NCBI GenBank assembly: GCA_035697485.1 | Contig: DASSCU010000011.1 | Location: 62,001-126,000, forward strand | Direction of reading: 5' to 3' | Origin: Actinomycetota bacterium | GTDB taxonomy: Bacteria; Actinomycetota; UBA4738; HRBIN12 | DNA length: 64,000 nucleotides | Part shown: in pieces, positions 18,880 to 28,200 of the stretch | Position numbering within the stretch: position 1 is the stretch's first letter | Layout of the letters: each line of letters opens with the position of its first letter | Program-made: the position numbers and the translations under genes | The notes under the pieces: generated by a model | Seen by the model: the letters and a program-made list of their open reading frames with translations, nothing else | The model's database searches: none | Told to the model about the DNA's origin: nothing

Positions 18880-19600
18880 TATCCGGGTTCAATACGACTC
18901 TTGCTTCGACACCGCCGTTCGAAGGCGTTGGGTCGGATGGCTGCCCGGAATGCTTGGACGTACCAAGTCCTGGCCCAGCTTCGCGGCGGCTTCCTCGGCG
19001 TCATTGCGGGTGGGGGGTAGCAGCGGCTGATCGTGAAGGCGAAGGAGCCATGGCCGGGCCCTCTTGTGAACCATCTCGGGGGAGATGCCCACGGACCCAT
19101 CCGGTGATCGCGGTGTGGCGGGTGGAGTAGAAGGCCCAACCACTGAACACCGGGATTCTCGGCGAGAAAACTGTCGCGCAGCCGCTCGAAGCAGTCGATG
19201 ATGCGCTGGGAATGGATGGGCCCGGTGGGGGAGAAGACGTCGCCGTCGAGACCCACGACGCGCAGAGACGGCGGGCCGATGAGTGGCGGGGCTCATGCGT
19301 CGGACCAGCAGCGTTACTGCCCGCACTGTTCGTGCGGGGCTGGTCGAATGAGCAGCCGATCGATAGACGTCTCTTCCAACATCCAGCCCAGACGTCTTCC
19401 TCGTCGACGATCGCCGGCACGGCGAAGACGTCCGCTTGCCAGGTGTCGTCCCAGGCCGTCAGCCCTGCAGCCGCCACCGGGCCGCCCTCGTCGAACCAGA
19501 CCGGGAGCGCCAGCTCGTGGTCGCCCGCGGGCGGCGCCACCACCACGGGTGTCCAGACAGCCGCGCAGCGGGTGGTGCATAGCGCAAGTGCCACACTGAG
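18880..19600 (-). pseudogene. Degraded gene of unknown family
   Basis: Coding-like stretches follow one another on the minus strand but in different frames: PVVVAPPAGDHELALPVWFD and DDTWQADVFAVPAIVDEED (19.4-19.55 kb), then GLDGDVFSPTGPIHSQRIID and CFERLRDSFLAENPG (19.1-19.26 kb), then LRLHDQPLLPPTRNDAEEA (18.95-19.05 kb). No single frame spans them, which suggests a gene broken by several frameshifts. The family is not recognised. Confidence 0.35.
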
Positions 19601-19786
19601 TCGTAACCTCGCGTTGTCAGCCCCGCCAAAAGGCAGGCTTGAAATCGGGAAGCACTGCCTCACCTGACGTAGGGAAGTAGGCCCTTCAGCCGATTCAAGC
19701 CCATTCATACGCTTGTCGGATGGAACTCCCGTTTCCGCCTCTCTCCGCGATCCACGCCGCGCGATTGCTCTTGATCGTCTGGGCGG

Positions 19787-20487
19787 TTGCCGCAATCGCC
19801 TACACAGCCCTCCGCGCCTCGGGCCGCTGAAGCCATCGCGAAGTCGATCTCGGCGTCCTGCCAGCGCTGCGCCATGCTGGATGAGCCGAACTACATCACC
19901 GGGGCCGGCGCGGACGAGTCCACGATCGTGGGCTTGGGAGCTGTGTCCGAGGTGTTCCTCATCATCGCCAACGTCGGCACCGCCGTGGTGCTGTTCCCGA
20001 TCATGAAGCGCTTCAGCGAAACAGGTGCGGTCGCCTACGTCTCCGCTCGTCTCGTCGAGGCCATGTTCATCGCCATCGGCATCATCAGCATCCTCGCGAT
20101 CTTGTTCCTTCGGGAGGACTCCCCGAGGATCGGGGACGCCGCTCTCGGCCAGGTGCTCCTCTCGATCCACGATCGGTCGTTCCTGGTCGGGCCGGGGTTC
20201 TTCGCCGGCCTCGCGAACGGCCTAATCCTAGGCTACCTGATGTACCGGACCGGATTGGTGCCGCGAGGCATGGCGATGCTGGGCTCATCGGAGGGCCGCT
20301 GGTCATGCTCTCGGGGATCGCCATCATGCTCGGCCTCTTCGAGCGGGGCGATGCGCTCCAGGGGATCGCGACCATCCCCGAGTTCCTCTGGGAGCTGTCG
20401 CTCGGCATCTACTGCGTCGTCAAGGGGTTCAGACCGTCCCCAATCATCACCGGCGATGCCCGTGTGTCTGATGCCGTCGCCGGCTGA
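19787..20487 (+). pseudogene. DUF4386-type membrane protein, frameshifted
   Basis: The first part reads LDEPNYITGAGADES, FLIIANVGTAVVLFPIMKR, ARLVEAMFIAIGIISILA and GLANGLILGYLMYRTGLVP, then MAML; this is the DUF4386 integral-membrane pattern. At about 20283 the frame breaks. One missing base after ATGCTGGG would restore GLIGGPLVMLSGIAIMLG, and the other frame continues with GIATIPEFLWELSLGIY and VVKGFRPSPI to a stop at 20487. The first transmembrane segment upstream also looks disrupted. Confidence 0.75.
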
Positions 20488-20560
20488 CATCTGGACGGGC
20501 TCGACGAGCGGGTGGCCGAGGACCTGACCCGCGCGGTCACGTGCCGCGTCGAGGACCGGG

Positions 20561-20637
20561 GTCGAGACGCGCAGCGACCCCCGGGCTACGGGGAACCGAA
20601 AGCGCGGGGGCCTCTACGTTCCGACGGGTGTCCTAGG
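20561..20637 (+). repeat. Module D, copy 1 (inverted relative to 36301-36406)
   Basis: Two near-identical blocks, GAGACGCGCAGCGACCCCCG and CCTCTACGTTCCGACGGGTG, recur on the opposite strand at 36301-36406 with a different spacer. Both copies can encode ETRSDPR, then GGLY(V/A)PTGVL, so this may be the remnant of a gene family and not a non-coding repeat. Confidence 0.6.
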
Positions 20638-20828
20638 TCGCGGACCCCGGCTTCTGCAGATTGTAAGGTCCGACCGATTCGGAGCTGCGTCGGTCCCTGC
20701 AGGATAGACCTGACCTCTGCGTCGTGTAACCCCTCCGCATGTCGCGTCCGGATGTCGGGATAGCCTGGCCCGTGCCGGCGATCCTGGTGCACCACCCGAG
20801 TGACCGAGTCTCCCGAGTCGTCGTCCGA

Positions 20829-21005
20829 TCACTTCGAGTCAGATGGGGCCAGTGTGAACCCGCTGCAGCCGCACTCGGAGTAGAGACACCTGCGAGCCTC
20901 GAAGTCGCCGTGAACGAACTCCGTGTGATCACACACCGTGCAGAGGACTCGACGCGGGTCGGCGGGGGGGAGGAGCACGGTCTGTTCAGAAGGGCGCGTC
21001 TGCAT
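20829..21005 (-). CDS. Tiny Cys-rich (zinc-ribbon-like) protein
   Basis: 58 residues from the ATG at 21005. The core VLCTVCDHTEFVHGDF is followed by RRCLYSECGCSGFTL, giving the pattern C-x2-C-x-H, then C-x4-C-x-C-x-G-F. This is typical of very small metal-binding proteins found in actinobacterial and phage genomes. The four Cys and the CDH/HGD histidines could bind one zinc. Only faint ribosome binding site; a shorter start at a GTG is possible. Confidence 0.55.
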   Translation of the reverse strand: MQTRPSEQTVLLPPADPRRVLCTVCDHTEFVHGDFEARRCLYSECGCSGFTLAPSDSK

Positions 21006-21191
21006 AGACCCCGACCGTAGGGCATCTGGGGGACCAGAAACATCGGCCGAACGTCTAAGCTTGCCGCGGTTGGTCTACGGGCTCCCGCCGACTCGAACCG
21101 CTGTTGCCCACCTCGTGATACGCGGGGAGGCGAGGAGGACTCCATCGGCGGGGCACGGCGAGATCGGCACCTGCGACTCTCGATCCGATGT

Positions 21192-21977
21192 TCAAGGGGG
21201 CGGTGCCGACGCCGGAACAGTCACCCCCGGCATGTCCGCAGCGACATCGCATCGCAGTGCGTCCTCGGGCTCGGGAACGAGCACGACCCGCTTCGAGCCC
21301 CTGTACTCGAGCCGGAACACGTGACGCTCGTCCGGACCGATGAGCCACAGGAACTGAGGGTGCATCTTGACCAGCCCCCTGTACTTGTTGTGGTGGTTGC
21401 CGCTCCGGCGCCTCAGCGTGACGCTGCACTTCTCCTTGTCGTGCGCACCGAGCCCGCTACATTCAGGGATGTCCTCCACGAGCTCGTCCACCTCCGACTG
21501 CTTCCACTTCGTCTCACCGGCGATCACGAGCTGATCCTTCGTCATCGGGTCATCCTGCGGACCGTACGCCGAGATTCCGAAGTACTCGGGCCGGGTCCGG
21601 AAGCCGAGCCGCTCTTCGGGCCAGCCGAGATCGAGGGCAAGCAGACCGGCCGCGGCGACGTCGAGCGGCCCCTCGTTGAGGAACGGGAGGCGCCCTTTCG
21701 AGGTCGGCCTGTCGAAGAGGGCACAGCGGCCTTTCGGCCAGTCCTTCGGGAGACCGAACGAGGTCGGTCTACGCTCGACGGGTCCTTCCTCCACGGCCCG
21801 AAGGAAACCCGCCGCGGTCACAGCGCTCGTCTTGATCTCGTCCGGGTTGAAGCTCAACGGGAGGCCGGGCACCACACGGCCGATGTACCTCCGATCGAGA
21901 TTCGCGATGTAGGTGGGCAGGTAGACGTTCCTCACCCTCTCCACGAACTCTGCGAGCGGATCGGCGTGGTCCACCAC
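21192..21977 (-). CDS. Hypothetical protein with PD-(D/E)XK-nuclease-like motif
   Basis: 261 residues from GTG 21977, with GAGGAGG 6 bp upstream. Two parts can be seen: an N-terminal region (FVERVRNVYLPTYIANLDRR, PFLNEGPLDVAAAGLLALDL) and a C-terminal region with DQLVIAGETKWKQSEVDELV. There, D-x6-G-E-T-K and the following Q-x3-D resemble motifs II-IV of PD-(D/E)XK nucleases. Two Cys and a His (ECSGLGAHDKEKC) follow. It could be a nuclease of a defence or mobile system; this is inference from the motif. Flanks are degraded sequence. Confidence 0.55.
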   Translation of the reverse strand: MVDHADPLAEFVERVRNVYLPTYIANLDRRYIGRVVPGLPLSFNPDEIKTSAVTAAGFLRAVEEGPVERRPTSFGLPKDWPKGRCALFDRPTSKGRLPFLNEGPLDVAAAGLLALDLGWPEERLGFRTRPEYFGISAYGPQDDPMTKDQLVIAGETKWKQSEVDELVEDIPECSGLGAHDKEKCSVTLRRRSGNHHNKYRGLVKMHPQFLWLIGPDERHVFRLEYRGSKRVVLVPEPEDALRCDVAADMPGVTVPASAPPP

Positions 21978-22842
21978 GTTCTCCTCCTCGGGTTGCCTTG
22001 GCCGGCCGGTAGACCCAGGTGGGTCACTCAGGCCGAAAGGTGTCTCGCCTCTGTGCGTCGAGGACCTGACCACGCTGCCCGGATCGTGATGATTGGACGG
22101 GGCGACCCTCCGACGCCGGGGGGAGGAGATCTCGCAGGCCCGAAGAACTGCGTGGCTCCGGAGGGCCGTCCCGCCGTCCGCACGTCGTGAACAGACCGAG
22201 CGACCGCAGGGCGGTGAGGCAGTCCGGAAGACCCCGCAGCCTCTCGGCGCCGCCGTTCGGAGAGCATTCCCCCCGGACGCTCTCCCAGACGACTCCCAGA
22301 GCCTGCCACGAGCGCACGCGCTGCGCAGTGGCCCGGACGACCGATTGTGCAGCCCCAATTCGACCGACGGCGTCGGCGCACCCGCGCCTGCCCTCGCACT
22401 CGATCGGACGCGGCCAGCTTCGTGACGCGGGACAGATGAGAGTGTTCGAGCATGCGACAGGCCCGCGGGGCGGTCCGAGAACAGGGCGGCCGAGCCCGTG
22501 ACCTCAACCTCCACGTCTCGGGACGACGTACCGAGGATCCCGTGGAGGCCGTCGACCGTATCGTCGCGGTGTCGAAGTCGCCCTTCTCGTTGGCGGCCCA
22601 CAGGGAGGCGCGTGCCGAACGCGTGTGCGACGTCTCGGTGCCGAGAACCGTCCCGCCGAAGAGCCACGCCCTCGGGCGTGAGGACGTCCTCGAAGGGTCA
22701 CATCGCGACGCGTGTTTCAGGATCGGGGTCTCGTGCCTCCGCCCCGGTGCGGCCCGAGACGGGTACCCTGAGGTTGACCACGAATCGATCAGGGGATCGC
22801 ACGGATCGATCCGCTCGCCCGACATCCGCCACGAGACGAGCC
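21978..22842. other. Region without a supported gene
   Basis: About 865 bp. Open frames on both strands have arginine/serine-rich translations typical of antisense or non-coding GC-rich DNA. The minus strand at 22.4-22.6 kb has a weakly coding-like stretch (DDTVDGLHGILGTSSRDVEV) that may be gene debris. No RNA gene or repeat was seen. Confidence 0.5.
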
Positions 22843-23469
22843 ATGTCCACCCAAGACCTCGCCATCCTCGCCGACGCGTTGACGTTCGCGCTGCTCATTG
22901 GGGCCGGCGGACTGATCGCGTGGGTTGTGATCAGGCGCGTGTTGCGCGGCCCCGGCGTCGGTCAGGGCCTGAAGGTCGGCCTGTCCACCGCCGCCCTCGT
23001 GGTGGTCGGTCTCGCAGCGGTCGCCCAGTGGCCCACCGCTCCCGATGTCGTCGATCCGGGCGCCGAGGGGGAGGGCGACCTGGTCGATCAGCCGACGACT
23101 GCCCCGAGATCAGCGCAGCTGATGGCGCCACAGGCCCCCACGATGTCATCCTCAGAGGGCCGCCGCGCCGACGGCGTCGAAGGATCCAGCGGCACCGGCA
23201 CCCCTTCCAACGCGTCGAGCCCGGGCGGCTCGTCAGTCGATCCGGGCACGGATCCGAGCGCCGAGCCGGATCCAGGAGACGATCCCAGCCCCGGGCCCGA
23301 TCCTTCGCCGACGCCCGACCCCTCTCCTTCGCCGGAGCCCTCGCCCGAGCCATCCCCATCGCCGTCACCGTCGCCGTCGGCTTCTCCGAGCGATCCACCC
23401 GGCGGTGGCCCACCCGGGGATCCACCCGGCGGTGGCCCACCACCCGGCGGCCCGCCGGGTCAAACCTGA
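22843..23469 (+). CDS. Membrane protein with long Pro/Ser-rich tail
   Basis: 208 residues from ATG 22843. Two hydrophobic helices (LTFALLIGAGGLIAWVVIRRV at about 12-32 and VGLSTAALVVVGLAAVAQW at about 45-63) precede about 145 residues of low-complexity outer tail, with DPSPGPDPSPTPDPSPS- and PGGGPPGDPPGGG-type repeats. The tail could span the cell wall. No family is recognised, and the tail's repeat composition makes homology calls unreliable. Confidence 0.6.
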   Translation: MSTQDLAILADALTFALLIGAGGLIAWVVIRRVLRGPGVGQGLKVGLSTAALVVVGLAAVAQWPTAPDVVDPGAEGEGDLVDQPTTAPRSAQLMAPQAPTMSSSEGRRADGVEGSSGTGTPSNASSPGGSSVDPGTDPSAEPDPGDDPSPGPDPSPTPDPSPSPEPSPEPSPSPSPSPSASPSDPPGGGPPGDPPGGGPPPGGPPGQT

Positions 23470-23492
23470 TCGCCCTCGACGACCTGGATCGT

Positions 23493-23702
23493 CTAGTGCT
23501 CGTCCCAGTGTCCGTGGTGGAACCAGTGGCGATGCCCGTCGTGCACGTAGTCGACGTGGTCGTCGTGGGGAACGGCCTCGTGACCGCAGCCCTCGCCGTG
23601 CTCGTGGTCGTGGTCGGGGTGGTGGTCGTGTTCGGCCTCCTCGACCTCTCGGTGCTCGAAGGCCTCGGGGTCCTGCCACATGCTGGGCGGGATGGTCGTC
23701 AT
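23493..23702 (-). CDS. Small histidine-rich, probably metal-binding protein
   Basis: 69 residues, about 17 of them His and many acidic: EAEHDHHPDHDHEHGEGCGH, then EAVPHDDHVDYVHDGHRHW and HHGHWDEH. A similar GCGHEAVPH(D/G)DHVDYxHDGH core occurs in small proteins near zinc or nickel handling genes in other bacteria. It is predicted to bind zinc, nickel or cobalt in the cytoplasm (no signal peptide). No metal transporter lies beside it here; the metal ATPase is 33 kb away. Confidence 0.7.
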   Translation of the reverse strand: MTTIPPSMWQDPEAFEHREVEEAEHDHHPDHDHEHGEGCGHEAVPHDDHVDYVHDGHRHWFHHGHWDEH

Positions 23703-23769
23703 CGGTGCCTCCTCATCGCTCGGGAGCCGTTCCTACCATGGATCCCCTCGGTCCGTCGCATGGACATGG

Positions 23770-25071
23770 TCACGGCGACCAAACGACGTAGACGCCTTCA
23801 CCGATGGCCGTGGGTCGCCCGCCGACCTCTTGCACGACGATCCGTCCCGTGCCGTCCTCACCCTCCGCCGGGTAGGCGAACGCCGAACCGTCCGGCGCCC
23901 ACGGCGTGGCGCTGTGGGCGTACTGTGTGAAGAACGGCGCGTAGTCGCGCAGCACCTCGATCGTGGGTGAGTGCCGCCCCCTGGCGTCGACCACGCGGCC
24001 GTCCTCCCAGACCTGCCAGAGGAACGGGATCGCTCCGGACGACTCGGGCTCGGGCGCCAGCGCGAGCAGTCGCTCCCCGTCGGGGCTCCACCAGAACGTC
24101 ATCGCACGGATCGAGGTGGCCATCCGGGTCCGGCCGGTGCGCACGTCGACGACACGCACGCCGTCGCCCGGTTGGGTCGCGCGTCGATCGAAGAAGTCGC
24201 CGTCCCCCTCGCCGAGGAGCTGGTAGGCGACCGCGCCGCCGTCGGGTCGCAGCACGAACGAGAGGGCTCCCTCCCCTTCGAACAGGACGCGGGGCGGCCC
24301 GTCATCCACGACCGCGACCAGCCGCTGTGACCCGCCTCCGACACGTTCGGCATACACGAGCGTCTTGCCGTCGACGCTCCAGGCAGGTGCGGCGAACAGA
24401 CCGGGTCGGTCGGTGACGCTGGTGGCACGCCCTGCGAGGTCGATCTCCTCGAGCCGGTCGAACCCGGCGTGGGCGAGGACCCCCCGCCCGTCGGGGGCCC
24501 AGACGAAGTAGAAGAACGGCTCACCCCCGGCGATGGCCCGGGCCTTCGCACGGTCGCTGGTCAGGTCGAGCACCCCCATCTCCACCGGCGCGGCGGGGTC
24601 GCCCCCCGCACCGAGGAACGCCACCCGTTCCCCGGTCGGATCCCACGCGAGGTAGTAGGGAAGGAAGGGCGTAGGGGTCACCGTCGGATCCTCGCCGCGG
24701 GGGCCGGCCACGACGATCGCCCCCGAGACCCCGTCCCCGCTGGTTTCCTGCACGACCCACGCCAGCCGGTCGCCGTCGGGCGACCAGGTCGGCTGGAGGG
24801 ACGGTCCGGCACCGGTCGAGACATCGACGCGATCGGACCCGTCCGCACGCATCGTGGCCAGCGAGCCGTCGGCGCCGACGACCGCGAGGCGGCCGGGAGC
24901 GCTGACGAGCGCTGCGGTGGGTGAGGGGTCATCGTCGGGCGAGATCGATGCGGGGGGCTGACTGGTTGGTGGTTCCGCCCCGCCCCGCTCCCCGAACGTG
25001 ATCGAGCAGCCTCCGGCGACGATGGCGAGGCATGGCGCGAGGAGCATCCACCGCGAGGGGAGAGTGGCCAT
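23770..25071 (-). CDS. PD40/TolB-type beta-propeller lipoprotein
   Basis: 433 residues. The signal RWMLLAPCLAIVAGGCS has a lipobox at AGGC. The body is a propeller with PD40-like blades: PTWSPDGDRLAWVV, AWDPTGERVAFLG, VWAPDGRGVLAHAG, AWSVDGKTLVYAE, WWSPDGERLLAL and PWAPDGSAFAYP. An acidic Pro/Ser linker joins the lipid anchor and the propeller. It is divergently transcribed from the cyclase gene across 134 bp. Probably a surface-bound scaffold or ligand-binding protein; no catalytic motif was seen. Confidence 0.8.
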   Translation of the reverse strand: MATLPSRWMLLAPCLAIVAGGCSITFGERGGAEPPTSQPPASISPDDDPSPTAALVSAPGRLAVVGADGSLATMRADGSDRVDVSTGAGPSLQPTWSPDGDRLAWVVQETSGDGVSGAIVVAGPRGEDPTVTPTPFLPYYLAWDPTGERVAFLGAGGDPAAPVEMGVLDLTSDRAKARAIAGGEPFFYFVWAPDGRGVLAHAGFDRLEEIDLAGRATSVTDRPGLFAAPAWSVDGKTLVYAERVGGGSQRLVAVVDDGPPRVLFEGEGALSFVLRPDGGAVAYQLLGEGDGDFFDRRATQPGDGVRVVDVRTGRTRMATSIRAMTFWWSPDGERLLALAPEPESSGAIPFLWQVWEDGRVVDARGRHSPTIEVLRDYAPFFTQYAHSATPWAPDGSAFAYPAEGEDGTGRIVVQEVGGRPTAIGEGVYVVWSP

Positions 25072-25205
25072 CGACCGACGCTATCGTAGGGAGCGGGAAC
25101 GTGCAGCGGAAGGGTTCCGTTCGATCGCACGTCTTGTGTACGGTTGGAACGGCTCTCTTTCGAAGGATCGGTGTCAGTGCCGCTCTCGGGCAGACCCTCG
25201 ATGCC

Positions 25206-28200
25206 ATGGTGACCGCACCCACGGTCCGCGCCAGCCTGCAGCCCTACGTCCCGCGGCTCACGCTGCAGTGGCTCGACGCCGAACCGGATCAGCTCCACCG
25301 CGAGGTGCAGGCGTCGATGGTCTTCGTCGACATCTCCGGATTCACCAAGCTCTCGGAGAAGCTCGCGAAGCTCGGCAAGCTCGGCGCGGAAGAGATCGCC
25401 GCATCGATCGATGCGTGCTTCGCCCAGCTGCTCGAGGTCGCCTACCGCGACGATGGGAGCCTGCTGAAGTTCGGCGGTGACGCCCTGCTCCTGTTGTTCA
25501 CGGGGGACGAACCCGCCGAACACGCCGAGCGGGCATGCAGGGCGGCTGCCGGCATGCGTCAGCGGCTGCGCGAGATCGGCCGGCTCGATACCGCGGGTGG
25601 ACGGGTGACCCTTCGGATGTCGGTCGGGGTGCACACCGGGGCCTATCAGATGTTCCTGGTGGGGGGGTCGCATCGGGAACTGATCATCACCGGGCCCGCG
25701 GTGTCCGACCTCACGGACATGGAAGGGGCAGCCGACGCCGGTGAGATCCTGGTGAGCAGGGCCACGGCGGCGCTGCTCCCGGTGTCGTGGACGGGGGCCG
25801 CCAAAGGGCCTGGCGTCCTGTTGCGCGCAGCCAAGGGCGATCCGCTCGATCGTGTCTCGTTGATGCCGTCCCCTCCCGAGGAGCGGCTCGAGGCCTGTAT
25901 CCCGCTCGCGACACGCGAGTACCTCTCGTACGGTCGACCAGAGCCTGAGCACCGGCAGGTGTCGACCGCGTTCATCCACTTCGACGGCACCGACGAGATG
26001 CTCGAGCGGCTGGGACCTGCACGGTTCGCGAAGAAGCTCGACCGCCTCGTCCGAGGCGTGCAGCTGGCCGCGGACGAGCTGAAGGTGTGCTTCCTGTCCT
26101 CCGACGTCGATCACGACGGAGGGAAGATCATCCTCACTGCCGGCGCGCCGCGGGTCACCGGCGACGACGAGGAACGACTGCTGATGGCCGCGCATCGGAT
26201 CGTCGCCGGAGAGAGGACGATCCCGGTTCGGATCGGCTTGAACAAGGGACATGTGTTCGCCGGAGACGTCGGTCCGACCTACCGGCGGACGTACACAGTG
26301 ATGGGCGATGCCGTGAACCTCGCCGCCCGGGTCATGGCCCGCGCGGAGCCGGGCCAGCTTCTCGCCACGAAGGATGTGCTGGAGCGGTCCGAGACCCTCT
26401 TCGACCTCACCCCCCTCGAGCCGTTCTCCGTCAAGGGCAAGGCGGCACCCGTCGAAGCGTGGTCGGTCGGGGCGCCGGTCGGATCGAGGAGCCGGCCGGG
26501 CGAGCGACCCGATGAGGCGCTCGACTCCGCGCCACTCATCGGGCGACGGGAGGAGATGGCGGCCCTCCGCGCCGCTCTCCGGTCCGCGACGGATGGCCGA
26601 GGGCGGCTGGTCTCGCTCGTCGGTGACGTCGGGGCGGGCAAGTCGCGACTGGTCGACGAGCTTCGGGCCGAGTCAACCGAGATGCGCGTGCTGCGAGCCA
26701 CGGGCGAGTCCTACACCTCGTCGACCCCTTACATCGCGTGGCGCGAGCTGCTTCGAGAGATGCTGGACATCGGTTGGGAGGATCCCGCGGACGTGGTCCT
26801 CGACCGCCTCACATCGGCGATCACCGAGAGCGATCCCAGCCTCCTGCCGTGGCTCCCGTTGATCGCGCTGACGCTCGACGTGAACGCCCCTCCGACGCCG
26901 GAGGTCGAGATGCTCGCCGAGGAGTTCCGGCGGGCGAAACTCCACGAGGCGATGCTGCGGTTCCTCGACGTCCAACTCGCCGAACCGACCCTCATCGAGA
27001 TCGAGGACGTCCAGTACATGGACGAGGCGTCGGCGGCGTTGCTCACGCATGTGGTCGAGGCGGTCGGCGAACGTCCGTGGCTCATCGTCGTGACACGCCG
27101 CGAGGAAGGCGGCGGGTTCCGTTCGTCGCAGAGCCCCGAGGTGCTCCCGATCGAGGTCGGGCCGCTCGGCCCTGCAGACGCGATCGCGCTCGCCGAGGCG
27201 TCCACCGAGCACGATCCGATGCCACCGCACGTGATCAAGACGCTGGCGGAGCGTTCCGGCGGGAACCCGCAGTTCCTGCGAGACCTCATCAGGGCCGTCG
27301 CGGAGACCGGGAGCATCGACGAGCTCCCCGACAGCCTGGAGTCGGCCGCGATGGCCCGCATCGACCGGCTCGACGTAGGCGATCGAGCGGTGCTCCGTCG
27401 GGCAGCCGTGCTGGGTCTCAGCTTCCACCCGAGGATGCTCGGGTGGCTCACGCTCGACGGTGAGCCCGCCCCGGAGGTCGAGTCACTGGAGCGGCTCGGG
27501 GGCTACTTCGAGGAAGACGGCGCCGGCTACCTGCGGTTCCGCCATGCGCTCGTCCGCGAAGCCGCCTACCAGGGCCTGCCCTTCAGGACCCGTCGCCGAC
27601 TCCACGAGGCGGCCGGTCGCGCCCTGGAGAGCGAGACCGAGGAACCCGAAGAGCTCTCCGGACTCCTTTCCAGGCACTTCTCCCTCGCCGGCGACGACGT
27701 CCGTGCGTGGCGGTTCAGCCGCCTGGCTGCAGAGCGGGCCCGCAATGCGTGGGCGTACGAGGAAGCCGCGGGACTCTATCGCCGGGCGTTGGACGCCGCC
27801 GCCGGTGCGGCGGTCGACGCGATGGAGCTCGCCGACGTCTGGGAGGCGTTCGGCCTGGCCGAGGAGCAGGTCGGCGAGCCGCACGCCGCGATGCAGTCGT
27901 ACACGGCGGCCCGACGGCTGGTGAGAGGAGACCGGATCCGAGAGGCGGAGCTGCTGTACCGCCACTCCGGGGTCGATGGCCGTTCAGGACGGATCGTGCC
28001 GGCGGTGCGGTGGGCGCGCCGAGGTCTCCGCACGATCGAGGGCATCATCGAACCGCGGGCTGTGGCCTGTCGCGCCCGTCTCTACACGATGCTCGCCGGT
28101 ATCCGCGTTCGACAGGGGCAATACGCAGAAGCCATCGAGCTGGCACGGCACTCGATCAGAGCCGCGGAGATATCCGGTGAACAAGCCTCGCTCGCGAACA

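Noticed and set aside
17771-22800. Attachment repeat of the tRNA-Asn 3' end
   Set aside because: I looked for GTTCGAGTCCCACCCCCGGA or a close copy in the downstream region and did not see one, so integration into this tRNA is unproven.
22028-22825. Minus-strand frame of 265 codons
   Set aside because: The composition is Arg/Ser/Pro-rich with no motif, and it conflicts with weak coding signals in other frames; not supported.
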